A DNA stretch of 64,000 bases from Halosimplex litoreum (GTDB lineage: Archaea; Halobacteriota; Halobacteria; Halobacteriales; Haloarculaceae): positions 372,001 to 436,000 of the forward strand of contig NZ_CP065856.1 in NCBI RefSeq assembly GCF_016065055.1, given 5' to 3'. This document shows, piece by piece, positions 7,764 through 16,069 of the stretch. Made by a program: the position numbers and the translations under genes. The first letter of the stretch is position 1. Each line of letters starts with the position of its first letter. The notes under the pieces were generated by a model, which ran no database searches, was not told the origin of the DNA, and saw nothing but the letters and a program-made list of their open reading frames with translations.

Positions 7764-8696
7764 TCAGATCGCGCCGGTGCCGACGAGGAAGGAGAGGCCA
7801 TCCCGCGCGCCGACGAACGCCGCGTAGGCCAGCGCCGGCGGGAGCAGCGAGTCGGTCCGCTCGTAGGCGTAGGCACTGACCGCCACGAGCCCGACTTCCG
7901 CGAGGCCGAGCGCCGCCCCAGCGACGCCGTCGAAGCCGGTGGCCCACTGGATCACGACGGCGGCGGCGAAGACCGCGAGCGGGACGGCACAGAACGCGGA
8001 CAGCCACGCGCGGTCGAACGCCTCGGCGGCGAAGACGGGGATCGCGATCGCGGCGACGAGCGACAGCGTCACGGCCGCGACTTGCAGCGGCCGGCCCGAG
8101 GAGACCAGATCCGTCGGTCCGATCGTCCCGATCAAAAGCGTCGTCAGTCCGATCGCCACGGACGGCCGCGCGGCCGACCGGAGCGTCCGCTGGACGAGCG
8201 CGTGCGCGACGAGGACGTAGACGGGGAGCCCCAGCGCCAGGACCAGCCCCGTGACCGTCGCGGGGCCGACCGGGTCGACGCCGGGGGCGTACGACGACCC
8301 CGTCAACGCCGCCAGGCTCGTCCCCGTCACCCCGGCCAGGAGTGCGACGACCGCGACCGCCGCGACGGGCGCCACCGCGACGGCGGCGACCAGCGGTAGG
8401 TCCGACCGGTCGGGAAGCGACAGCGGAACCGAGCGGCCCCTGACCCTGGCGTAGGCGGCGGTGAACGCGACTGCCCCGGCGACGACGACGGCGCTGTTGG
8501 TCAGCCCGGTGGCGGCCAGACTGCCGAGGCCCGTCGCGGCGAACGCGCCCGGACGGACGACCGACTGGAGCGCGCTCGCGACCGGCCCCAGCGAGTGGAT
8601 CCAGATGACGAACGCGCCGAACGCGGCGACCGCGATGGCGCCCTCGCGAGCGAGCGGGTGCTCCTCGAACGGCGCTCGCACGTGTGTGGGGACCAT
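7764..8696 (-). CDS. polytopic membrane protein, CPBP-like but without the EE motif
   Basis: This 310-residue protein has about eight to nine hydrophobic segments. The region VYVLVAHALVQRTLRSAARP and the later YAYERTDSLLPPALAYAAF segment match the layout of CPBP-family intramembrane proteases (EExxxR helix, then a SLLPPIxxHA helix). Here the catalytic Glu-Glu is replaced by Ala-His and the second-motif His is also lost, so it is probably a non-catalytic relative. The start at 8696 (MVPTHVRAP) is preferred over an upstream ATG at 8822 whose extension looks non-coding. Confidence 0.6.
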   Translation of the reverse strand: MVPTHVRAPFEEHPLAREGAIAVAAFGAFVIWIHSLGPVASALQSVVRPGAFAATGLGSLAATGLTNSAVVVAGAVAFTAAYARVRGRSVPLSLPDRSDLPLVAAVAVAPVAAVAVVALLAGVTGTSLAALTGSSYAPGVDPVGPATVTGLVLALGLPVYVLVAHALVQRTLRSAARPSVAIGLTTLLIGTIGPTDLVSSGRPLQVAAVTLSLVAAIAIPVFAAEAFDRAWLSAFCAVPLAVFAAAVVIQWATGFDGVAGAALGLAEVGLVAVSAYAYERTDSLLPPALAYAAFVGARDGLSFLVGTGAI

Positions 8697-8830
8697 GTCG
8701 ACGGTAGATGATCGTCGTCTGAGAAAAGCGCCCCGGTCGTTCACTCCCTTCAGCCCGAGGTCGAATCGACGGCGCCGGTGGTTCGAATGCGACGGCAAGC
8801 GTTTTGCCGGCCGACCGCGCATACCTCGGC

Positions 8831-9889
8831 ATGTTCGACAAGTCGACCTGGATACGGCTGCCGCGGAACGTCGTGGTCGGCCACGGCGTGCTCGACGACG
8901 CCGCGGCGGCCGTCGAGGAACTCCGCCTCCACGGCGACCCGCTGGTCGTCACCAGCCCGACGCCCGCCGAAGTGGCCGGCGACCGGGTCGTCGAGGGCTT
9001 CGCCGCCGCCGGCTACGACCCGCGGGTGGTTCGCATCGAGGAGGCCACCTTCGGCGCCGTCGAGGAGGTCATCGAGGTCGCCGCCGACGAGAACGTGGGC
9101 TACCTCGTCGGCGTCGGCGGCGGCAAGGTCATCGACGTGACCAAGATGGCCGGCGAAGACGTGGGGAAGGGCTTCGTCTCCGTCCCCACGGCCGCCAGCC
9201 ACGACGGCATCGTCTCCGGCCGCGCCTCCATCCCCGAGGGTGACACCCGCCACAGCGTCGCCGCCGAGCCACCCCTCGCGGTCGTCGCCGACACCGAGAT
9301 CCTCGCCGACGCGCCCTGGGAGCTGACGACGGCCGGCTGTGCCGACATCATCTCCAACTTCACCGCGGTTCGCGACTGGGAGCTCGCCCATCGGCTCAAA
9401 AACGTCGAGTATCACGAGTACGCCGGCGCGCTCTCCCGGATGACCGCCGAGATGCTCGTCGAGAACGCCGACTCCATTCGCCCCGAGCTGGAGGAATCGG
9501 CCTGGATCGTGACGAAGGCGCTGGTCTCCTCCGGCGTCGCGATGTCCATCGCCGGCTCCTCCCGGCCCGCTTCGGGCGCCGAACACCTGATCTCCCACCA
9601 ACTGGACCGCATCGCCCCCGAGCCCGCGCTGCACGGCCACCAGGTCGGCGTCGCCTCCATCATGACCGAGTATCTGCATTCGGGGCCGAAAGGCCAGTGG
9701 ACGGACATCCGCGACGCGCTCGCCAGCATCGACGCGCCCACGACCGCCGAGGAGCTGGGGATCGGCGACGAGGTCGTCATCGAGGCGCTGACGACGGCCC
9801 ACGAGATTCGGGACCGCTATACGATTCTGGGCGACGGCATGAGCGAAGCCGCCGCGAGAGAGGCCGCCAGCGTGACCGGCGTTATTTGA
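8831..9889 (+). CDS. egsA: sn-glycerol-1-phosphate dehydrogenase
   Basis: This 352-residue protein belongs to the iron-containing alcohol dehydrogenase-like superfamily and is the archaeal enzyme that reduces dihydroxyacetone phosphate to sn-glycerol-1-phosphate, the backbone of archaeal ether lipids. Visible motifs are the NAD(P) loop GVGGGKVIDVTK (about 94-105), the metal-binding Asp in AASHDGIVSG (about 121-130) and histidines in ASGAEHLISHQLD and LHGHQVGVAS. Length is as expected. The start MFDKSTWIRLP is preferred over an ATG nine codons upstream because the TATA-like GCGTTTTGCC sits about 30 nt before it. Confidence 0.95.
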   Translation: MFDKSTWIRLPRNVVVGHGVLDDAAAAVEELRLHGDPLVVTSPTPAEVAGDRVVEGFAAAGYDPRVVRIEEATFGAVEEVIEVAADENVGYLVGVGGGKVIDVTKMAGEDVGKGFVSVPTAASHDGIVSGRASIPEGDTRHSVAAEPPLAVVADTEILADAPWELTTAGCADIISNFTAVRDWELAHRLKNVEYHEYAGALSRMTAEMLVENADSIRPELEESAWIVTKALVSSGVAMSIAGSSRPASGAEHLISHQLDRIAPEPALHGHQVGVASIMTEYLHSGPKGQWTDIRDALASIDAPTTAEELGIGDEVVIEALTTAHEIRDRYTILGDGMSEAAAREAASVTGVI

Positions 9890-9939
9890 TTTCGGAGCTA
9901 CTCGGTCCATCGTATTCCGTCGTAGTTCGAACGCCACAG

Positions 9940-10400
9940 CGACCGCGAACGCTACGGCGACCGCTGACTCCACAGTGACCGAAGGCAGCGTGAAAGCCCC
10001 GACTCGTTCGACTCCCGGGCCTCGCTGTCTCAGGAAATCGGAGACTTCCGGGATCGGGCGAGAGCTTCGCTCTCTCGAACCACGCTCCTCGGCCTTCGGC
10101 CTGCGGTGTCTGAGGGCTACGGCCTCGGATTAGCGGGACCTCCGGTCCCGCGTCACTTGCTTCGTCCGGGTTCGCCGAACGAGTCGCCCCTTTCATTCCC
10201 GCCCGCACAGACTGACCGGCCAGCCGACGCGGGTGGGAATGAAAGGGGCCGGTCGCTCCGGGAAGACTGCCGACGTAAGCACTGGAACGAGCGAAGCGAG
10301 TGAAGCGCGCAGCGAGGCCCTCGACCGGAGCGAGCGGGGGCTTTCACGCTGTTCGCAGTCACGGTTCCCGTTGCGGTCGCGGTGCTGTCGCCTCCGCCTA
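9940..10400. repeat. palindromic repeat element with inverted ends
   Basis: The two ends are inverted copies of each other. At the left, AGCGTGAAAGCCCC is followed about 25 nt later by GGGCCTCGCT (9989-10030). The right end read in reverse gives AGCGTGAAAGCCCCC, then GGGCCTCGCT (about 10312-10352). The outer flanks also match loosely (GACCGC...AC...GTGAC). Inside are several hairpins, including GCGGGACC/GGTCCCGC at 10133-10151 and the large one at 10186-10249. No gene is seen in the interval. Confidence 0.6.
10186..10249. repeat. 15-bp perfect inverted repeat (hairpin)
   Basis: GCCCCTTTCATTCCC at 10186-10200 is perfectly complementary to 10235-10249. Pairing extends inward through CGCCCGC/GCGGGTG with one G-T wobble, giving a stem of about 21 bp. 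It may act as a transcription terminator or a DNA cruciform inside the larger element. Confidence 0.7.
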
Positions 10401-10432
10401 CCTTGTCTACTGCCACCGAAACCCACACCCCC

Positions 10433-10447
10433 GAAACCGATTTATCG
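10433..10447 (+). promoter_or_regulatory. BRE/TATA promoter of the ileS leader
   Basis: CGAAAC followed by CGATTTATC is a good haloarchaeal BRE plus TATA box. The expected transcription start, about 26 nt downstream, coincides with the ATG at 10470, so the mRNA would begin with the leader ORF and continue about 265 nt before ileS. Confidence 0.65.
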
Positions 10448-10469
10448 ACCGAAACGAGTACATCAGGTA

Positions 10470-10529
10470 ATGACGCGGCACCGCGTGCCCGCCGCGGCGG
10501 TCTCGATTATCGCCCCGTCAGGGGCGTAG
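10470..10529 (+). CDS. putative ileS leader peptide with adjacent Ile codons
   Basis: This is a 19-codon leaderless ORF, MTRHRVPAAAVSIIAPSGA, ending in TAG at 10527-10529. Two consecutive isoleucine codons (ATT ATC, 10506-10511) directly precede, and overlap by one base, a GC-rich hairpin. A promoter sits at the right distance upstream and isoleucyl-tRNA synthetase is the next gene. A ribosome pausing at the Ile codons would cover the hairpin, as in leader-peptide attenuation. Existence of the peptide is inferred; it is too short for coding statistics. Confidence 0.5.
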   Translation: MTRHRVPAAAVSIIAPSGA

Positions 10530-10547
10530 TACCTACTTTCTCGGGGC
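10511..10547 (+). promoter_or_regulatory. alternative stem-loops at the end of the ileS leader ORF
   Basis: CGCCCC (10511-10516) pairs perfectly with GGGGCG (10521-10526) around GTCA. GCCCC can instead pair with the GGGGC at 10543-10547. The small hairpin GTAG/CTAC (10526-10536) and a T-rich CTACTTTCTC lie between. Mutually exclusive pairings next to Ile codons suggest a transcriptional switch. Further hairpins follow, for example CGTCCG/CGGACG near 10590-10610. Confidence 0.45.
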
Positions 10548-10735
10548 ACGACGGGTCCGCACTCGGTGACACCAGTCTCGTCAGACGTCCGCCCGTCGGA
10601 CGCTCGTTCTCACCGTCTGCCGGAGCCCGCTCGTGCCGTGAGCCACGGACCCGACAGCGGCGACTGATTCGAGGACTCGACTCGTGTAGTCGCCACGTAT
10701 CGCACGCGAACCGACACGACGAGACACATCCATCG

Positions 10736-13700
10736 ATGCCAGAACGACTACCGGACCACTACGACCCGAACGCGGTCGAACAGACAGTCAAAGCCCACTG
10801 GACGGACGCCGACGCCTTCCCCGGCGTCGACGCGCCCGCGGAGACCAGCCACGCCTACGAGTACGCCAAGCGCCGCGCCGTCGAGCGAGGCGACGAACGC
10901 GACCGAGAACCGTTCTACTTCCTCGACGGACCACCGTTCACGAGCGGACGGATGCACGTCGGCAACGCCTGGGGGAAGGTCCTCAAGGACGCGCTGTTGC
11001 GGTACCACCGAATGCAGGGTCGCGCGGTGCTGGCCCGACCGGGCTACGACACCCACGGCCTGCCCGTCGAGGTGAACGTCGAGGCCGACCACGAGTTCGA
11101 GACCAAGCGAGCGGTCGAGGAGTACGGCGTCGACCGGTTCGTCGACGAGTGCCGGGCGTTCGTCGACGAGCAGCGCGCCGTGATGGACGAGGAGTTTCGC
11201 GACCTGGCGGTGTGGATGGACTGGGACGACGTCTACCAGACGATGGACGCCGAGTACGTCGACACCGTCTGGGACGCGTTCGCCGCGCTGTTCGAGCGCG
11301 GACTCGTCGAGCGGGGCGACCAGGTGGTCAACACCTGCCCGCGCTGCGAGACGGCGGTGTCCGATTCTCGGCTCGAGTACGCAGACCGCACCGTCGACGC
11401 GGTGTACGTCGGCTTCCCGCTGGTCGACGGCGGAGGGGATCGCGAGGGCGAGCGAAGTAAGCCCTCGGAACGAGCGAGCGGCGACGGCGGAGCCGCGAGC
11501 CGCGACGGCACCCTCGTCGCCTGGACGACGACGCCGTGGACCGTCGTCGGCAACCAGTTCGTCGCCGTCGACGAGCGCGGGGAGTACGCGGCCGTCGAGG
11601 TAGACGACGGGGCGGTCGCCGGCCGCGCCGACCGCGTCGACCGCGCCGCGGACGGCCCGCTCTACCTCGCCGCCGAGCGCGTCGACGCCGTGATGGCCGC
11701 GCTCGGTGTCGCCGAAGACGACTTCACGGTCGTCGAGACGCTCCCGGGGAGCGACCTCGTCGGGGCGACGTATCGCCACCCGCTCGCGGAACGACTGCCC
11801 GACTACCCGACGCCCCGCGGAACCGTCGCGGACGCCCACTACGTCGAGACGGACGGCGACGGCACCGGCCTCGTCCACTCGGCGCCGGGGTTCGGTCACG
11901 AGGATTTCGAGCGGGCGCGCGAGGCCGACCTCGACCTGCCGGCTTACTCGCCCGTCGACCTCGACGGCCGGTTCACCGACGAGGCGGGGCCGTTCGCGGG
12001 CCTCTCGGTCCACAGCGAGGGCCGCACGGCTGTCGCCGAGGCGCTCGACGAGGCGGGCGCGCTGCTCGGGCGCGAGCGGTTCACCCACGAGTACCCGCAG
12101 TGCCCGCGCTGCGACACCGACGTGGTGATGCGCGCCGCCGAGCAGTGGCTCGTGCGCGTGACCGACCTGAAGGCCGATCTACTGGAGGCCGTCGAAGAGA
12201 CGACCTGGTACCCCGTCGAGGCCCGCGACGGCCGTTTTCACAACACCGTCGAGAACGCACCGGACTGGAACGTCTCCCGCCAGCGCTACTGGGGGAGTCC
12301 CCTCCCGGTCTGGCACTGCGAGGACTGCGACCGGGACACCGTCGTCTCCTCGCGGGCGGACCTGGCCGAGCGCGCCGGGCTCGATGCGGTGCCCGAGGAT
12401 CCACACCGGCCGGTCGTCGACGAGGTGACCGTCCCCTGTCCCGACTGCGGCGGGGAGGCCGAGCGCGTGGGCGACGTGCTCGACGTGTGGTTCGACTCCG
12501 CGGTGGCCTCGTGGGCGAGCCTGCGCGAGCGCCCGAGCGAGAATCCCCGTCCGGGGGACTGGCCCGCCGACCTCGTCGTCGAGGGCAACGACCAGACGCG
12601 CGGGTGGTTCCTGATGCAGCTGTACCTGGGCGTCGCGTTCGCCGGTCGAGCGCCCTACGAGGAAGTGCTGATGCACGGCTGGGCGCTGCTGGACGGCGAG
12701 GGGATGTCCAAATCGAGAGGGCACGTCCTCCGGCCGCCCGAGGTCGCTGCGTCTCACGGCCGCGACGCCCTGCGGGCGCACCTGCTCGGTCACGAACAGC
12801 AGGGCCAGGACGTGACGATGACTTCCGAGATGACCGGCGTCGAGACGACTCGCGAGCGGTTCGACGTAGTGTGGAACGTCGTCCGCTTCGCCGCGATGTT
12901 CATGGCCGAGGACGGCTATCGGCCCGCGGTCGACCTCGCTGTCGACGCCGACGACCGTCGGGTGGCGGACGAGTGGGTCCTCGCGCGCCTGCGCGAGGTG
13001 ACCGAGCGGGCGACCGCGGGCTTCGAGGACCGCGAGCCGAACGCCGCGCTCGACGCCGTCCTCGACTTCCTCGTCGAGGACGTCTCGCGCTACTACGTTC
13101 AGACGGTCCGCGACCGGGTGTGGGCGCCCGACTCGACGGCGGACAAGCGGGCCGCCTACGACGCGCTGGGGACCGTCCTCGGCGTCTGCGTGCGGCTGCT
13201 CGCGCCGTTCGCGCCGCACCTCGCCGAACGGCTCTACCGGGCACTCGACGGGCCCGCCGACGCGGAGGAGCCGACGGTCCACGCGACCGAGTGGCCAGAC
13301 GCCGACGCGCTCGGTCTGCCGAACGATCCCGCGCTGGTCGAACGGGTGGGCGCGCTCCGCGCGGTCGAGGGGGCCGTCGCGACCGCTCGTCAGGAGATGG
13401 GCCGCAAGCACCGCTGGCCGGTCGCCGAGGTCGTCGTCGAGACCGACGACGAGACGGTCGCCGAGGCGGTCGATACCCATCGGGAGCTGCTCGCCGACCG
13501 CACCAACGCCGAGTCGGTCGCGCTGACCGACCGGTACCCCGCTCGCGAGCGCGTGGTCGTCCCCGAGATGGACGCGCTCGGGCCGGCGTTCCGCGACGAC
13601 GCGGGAGCGGTCGCCGACGCCGTCGAGGGGCGACCGGCCGAGGCGCTGCCGCTGACGGTCGCCGTCGATGGAACCGACTACGCGGTGAGCGCCGAACAGG

Positions 13701-14095
13701 TCTCGGTCGCCGAGCGCGTCCCCGACGGGGTCCGGCGGGTCCCCTTTGGCGGCGGCACGGTCTACGTCGACGAGTCGCTCGGCGAGCGACTCCGCGGCGA
13801 GGGGCTGGTCAGGGACGTAACTCGGCGCGCCCAAGAGATGCGCGCCGACCTCGGCCTGGCCGTCGACGAGCGGGTCCGGCTGGCGGTCGTCACCGGCGAC
13901 GACGCGCTGGCGGCGGCGGTCGGCGACCACGCCGACGAACTGCGACGCGCCGTCAGGGTCGACGACCTGTCCGTCCGCGACGACGGCGCTGTCGACGACG
14001 GCGACGCCGCCGGTTACGCCCGTACTCGCGAGTGGGCGGTCGACGGTGCGACGGTGACGCTGGCGATGGAACCGACCGGGGACTCGCGAGTCTGA
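10736..14095 (+). CDS. ileS: isoleucyl-tRNA synthetase
   Basis: This class I synthetase has 1119 residues. The HIGH-type motif is HVGN (about residue 73) in FTSGRMHVGNAWGK, and KMSKS appears as GMSKS near residue 655. The RPGYDTHGLPVEVNVE and WNVSRQRYWGSPLPVWHC blocks are typical of IleS, and the editing domain carries GTGLVHSAPGFGHEDF. Anticodon-binding and C-terminal domains follow. A low-complexity insertion at about residues 232-258 (DREGERSKPSERASGDGG) sits where CP1 begins and is written in GAGCGAAG-type words like the intergenic repeats. Many haloarchaea carry one ileS; whether this is the only copy cannot be told here. Confidence 0.95.
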   Translation: MPERLPDHYDPNAVEQTVKAHWTDADAFPGVDAPAETSHAYEYAKRRAVERGDERDREPFYFLDGPPFTSGRMHVGNAWGKVLKDALLRYHRMQGRAVLARPGYDTHGLPVEVNVEADHEFETKRAVEEYGVDRFVDECRAFVDEQRAVMDEEFRDLAVWMDWDDVYQTMDAEYVDTVWDAFAALFERGLVERGDQVVNTCPRCETAVSDSRLEYADRTVDAVYVGFPLVDGGGDREGERSKPSERASGDGGAASRDGTLVAWTTTPWTVVGNQFVAVDERGEYAAVEVDDGAVAGRADRVDRAADGPLYLAAERVDAVMAALGVAEDDFTVVETLPGSDLVGATYRHPLAERLPDYPTPRGTVADAHYVETDGDGTGLVHSAPGFGHEDFERAREADLDLPAYSPVDLDGRFTDEAGPFAGLSVHSEGRTAVAEALDEAGALLGRERFTHEYPQCPRCDTDVVMRAAEQWLVRVTDLKADLLEAVEETTWYPVEARDGRFHNTVENAPDWNVSRQRYWGSPLPVWHCEDCDRDTVVSSRADLAERAGLDAVPEDPHRPVVDEVTVPCPDCGGEAERVGDVLDVWFDSAVASWASLRERPSENPRPGDWPADLVVEGNDQTRGWFLMQLYLGVAFAGRAPYEEVLMHGWALLDGEGMSKSRGHVLRPPEVAASHGRDALRAHLLGHEQQGQDVTMTSEMTGVETTRERFDVVWNVVRFAAMFMAEDGYRPAVDLAVDADDRRVADEWVLARLREVTERATAGFEDREPNAALDAVLDFLVEDVSRYYVQTVRDRVWAPDSTADKRAAYDALGTVLGVCVRLLAPFAPHLAERLYRALDGPADAEEPTVHATEWPDADALGLPNDPALVERVGALRAVEGAVATARQEMGRKHRWPVAEVVVETDDETVAEAVDTHRELLADRTNAESVALTDRYPARERVVVPEMDALGPAFRDDAGAVADAVEGRPAEALPLTVAVDGTDYAVSAEQVSVAERVPDGVRRVPFGGGTVYVDESLGERLRGEGLVRDVTRRAQEMRADLGLAVDERVRLAVVTGDDALAAAVGDHADELRRAVRVDDLSVRDDGAVDDGDAAGYARTREWAVDGATVTLAMEPTGDSRV

Positions 14096-14208
14096 GCGAG
14101 CGGTGCGCGGAAGGATGGGATAGGATGGGATGTCGCCGTAGGCGGGGAACGGGAGCGTGTGACCGTGCCGCGCCCCCGGCATGTGCAGGTGTCTCGTCGC
14201 GGGGCATA

Positions 14209-14275
14209 AAGGGCCGTCAGACTTCGGGCTGACGACCGGCAGACGCCGACCGATTTCGCGTGAAATCGCCGTCGG
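14209..14275 (+). other. two adjacent stem-loops upstream of gdh, candidate structured RNA
   Basis: CGTCAG/CTGACG (14215-14220 and 14229-14234) encloses an ACTTCGGG loop. It is followed by a longer hairpin in which CCGACCGATTTC (14246-14257) pairs with GAAATCG plus GTCGG (14262-14275), with loop GCGT and a two-base CC bulge. GGGCATAAA just before resembles a TATA box. The rest of the 14096-14495 gap holds no gene I can support, only an AGGATGGGAT tandem duplication near 14111 and the AT-rich gdh promoter region. Confidence 0.35.
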
Positions 14276-14458
14276 GCACCGGGATCGAAGTCGCCCGCAA
14301 GCGACCGCGCCCGCCCGTGGCCCCGTCCGAACTCGCCCCGCCGAGCCGGGACTGTCGATCCGTCCTCGGTATACTTTATGTGATTATATACCTATTATTG
14401 TCACTATCCCCTTCCTGGATAATAATTTAAAACTAGGGGCGGCTTTACTGGACGAATC

Positions 14459-14475
14459 CGGTTTATTTTTACCAG
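14459..14475 (+). promoter_or_regulatory. gdh promoter within an AT-rich block
   Basis: CCGGTTTATTTTTACC places a TATA box about 28-34 nt before the gdh ATG, consistent with a leaderless transcript. The 100 nt before it (14370-14458) is strikingly AT-rich for this genome (ACTTTATGTGATTATATACC, AATAATTTAAAACTA), suggesting regulator sites or a strongly melting upstream region. Confidence 0.6.
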
Positions 14476-14495
14476 AAGTCGACGAGCGTTCATGC

Positions 14496-15752
14496 ATGGG
14501 TTCCGACGTAAACCCCTTCGAGAGCCTACAAGAACAGATCGACGAGGCCGCACAGTACCTCGACGTGGACGAGGGACTGCTGGAGCGGCTGAAGAACCCC
14601 GAGCGCATCCTGGAGACGAACCTCTCGGTCGAGATGGACGACGGCTCGGTCGAGGTGTTCCGTGCGTATCGCTCGCAGTTCAACGGCGACCGCGGCCCGT
14701 ACAAGGGCGGCATCCGCTATCACCCGCAGGTCTCCCGCGACGAGGTCAAGGCGCTGTCGGGCTGGATGGCCTACAAGACCGCGACCGTCGGCATCCCGCT
14801 TGGTGGCGGCAAGGGCGGTATCGTCATCGACCCCGACGAGTACTCAGAGGACGAACTCGAGCGCATCACGCGCGCGTTCGCGACGGAACTGACTCCGATC
14901 ATCGGTGAGGACCGCGACGTGCCCGCGCCCGACGTGAACACGGGCCAGCGCGAGATGAACTGGATCAAAGACACCTACGAGACGCTGGAAGACACGACCG
15001 AACCGGGCGTCATCACCGGCAAGGACCTCTCCAGCGGTGGCAGCGAGGGCCGCGTCGAGGCCACCGGTCGTTCGACGGTCATCGCCGCCCGCGAGGCGTT
15101 CGACTACCTCGGCGAGGACGTCGCCGACGCGACCGTCGCCGTCCAGGGCTACGGCAACGCCGGCTGGATCTCAGCGAAGCTCGTCGACGAGATGGGCGCC
15201 GACGTGGTCGCCGTCTCCGACTCCAGTGGCGGCGTCTACGACGAGGACGGCCTCGACCCCGTCGCGGCCAAAGACTACAAACGCGAGACCGGCAGCGTCG
15301 CCGGCTTCCACGGTGCCGACGAGGCGGTCTCCAACGACGAGCTGCTCCAGCTCGACGTCGATCTCCTGATCCCCGCCGCCCTGGAGAACGCCATCGACGA
15401 GGAGATCGCAGAAGGCGTCCAGGCAGACGTGATCTCCGAGGCCGCCAACGGCCCGATCACGCCCGCCGGTGACGACGTGCTCGAAGCGAAAGACGTCGTC
15501 ATCGTGCCCGACATCCTCGCCAACGCGGGCGGCGTCACCGTCTCCTACTTCGAGTGGGTGCAGAACCGCCAGCGCTTCTACTGGTCGGAGCAGCGCGTCA
15601 ACGAGGAGCTCGAGGACATCGTCGTCGAGCAGTTCGACACGCTCGTCGACGCGTACGAGGACCACGACCTGCCGAGCATGCGGGTCGCCGCCTACGTCGT
15701 CGCCATCCAGCGCGTCCTCGACGCCGCCGAACAGGCCGGCACCTGGGCCTGA
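14496..15752 (+). CDS. gdhB: glutamate dehydrogenase
   Basis: This 418-residue protein reversibly aminates 2-oxoglutarate to glutamate. The catalytic lysine motif is YKGGIRYHP followed by [10 protein letters not shown] (about 97-108), and the C-terminal Rossmann domain has [12 protein letters not shown]. The start [14 protein letters not shown] is chosen over an upstream extension because the TATA box sits about 30 nt before it. Length is standard for hexameric archaeal GDH. It is followed by gltB in the same direction with its own promoter. Cofactor preference cannot be assigned safely. Confidence 0.93.
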   Translation: MGSDVNPFESLQEQIDEAAQYLDVDEGLLERLKNPERILETNLSVEMDDGSVEVFRAYRSQFNGDRGPYKGGIRYHPQVSRDEVKALSGWMAYKTATVGIPLGGGKGGIVIDPDEYSEDELERITRAFATELTPIIGEDRDVPAPDVNTGQREMNWIKDTYETLEDTTEPGVITGKDLSSGGSEGRVEATGRSTVIAAREAFDYLGEDVADATVAVQGYGNAGWISAKLVDEMGADVVAVSDSSGGVYDEDGLDPVAAKDYKRETGSVAGFHGADEAVSNDELLQLDVDLLIPAALENAIDEEIAEGVQADVISEAANGPITPAGDDVLEAKDVVIVPDILANAGGVTVSYFEWVQNRQRFYWSEQRVNEELEDIVVEQFDTLVDAYEDHDLPSMRVAAYVVAIQRVLDAAEQAGTWA

Positions 15753-15831
15753 GCGGGACCCACGCGCCGTTCGCGACCCGACCGGGCGACCGCGTGCGAG
15801 TCCACGGCGCACGACTCGTCCGCTCCCGCGG

Positions 15832-15861
15832 GTATCTTTTCTTTCCCAGGGCACTTTTCTT
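15832..15861 (+). terminator. T-rich terminator after gdh
   Basis: Two T-rich runs, TATCTTTTCTTTCCC and CACTTTTCTTAAC, follow the gdh stop by about 80-110 nt, in line with archaeal oligo-T termination. No stem is needed. The remaining gap to gltB (15862-16069) carries palindromic CGATCACCGATCGG and AT-rich words but no gene. Confidence 0.5.
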
Positions 15862-16032
15862 AACTTCGTACACTTCTACTGGATTCACGATGGGTTTTTA
15901 CCCCACCGTTTCGTACTTTGGAGTACACTCGATCACCGATCGGATCCCTGTCGAACGATCCGCACATAGTATAGGTTGGAGGTCCCTTATACTCCTAAGT
16001 GTGGATATAACGGTCACATAGTCTATCAGGCC

Positions 16033-16045
16033 AAGCGTTTTACCG
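16033..16045 (+). promoter_or_regulatory. gltB promoter
   Basis: AAGCGTTTTACCG lies about 27-35 nt before the gltB ATG and serves as TATA box. Upstream, TATACTCCTAAGTGTGGATATAAC and GTCACATAGTCTATC recall words in the gdh upstream region (GATTATATACC, GTCACTATCC), so a shared nitrogen-responsive regulator is possible but unproven. Confidence 0.5.
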
Positions 16046-16069
16046 AGGTACCGGATAGCTTCTGGACAC

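Noticed and set aside
10470..10500. GCGGCACCGCG in the ileS leader resembles part of the T-box antiterminator consensus
   Set aside because: Only part of the consensus matches, no stem I or specifier-loop architecture precedes it, there is too little room between promoter and motif, and T-boxes are bacterial. A leader-peptide reading explains the Ile codons better.
11536..14232. Long sense ORF (898 codons) in another frame of ileS
   Set aside because: Composition is almost entirely Arg/Gly/Ala/Pro, typical of an out-of-frame reading of a high-GC gene.
14492..14908. Alternative ATG at 14492 in another frame at the gdh start
   Set aside because: It opens an Arg-rich shadow frame; the GDH frame starts at 14496 with a standard N-terminus.
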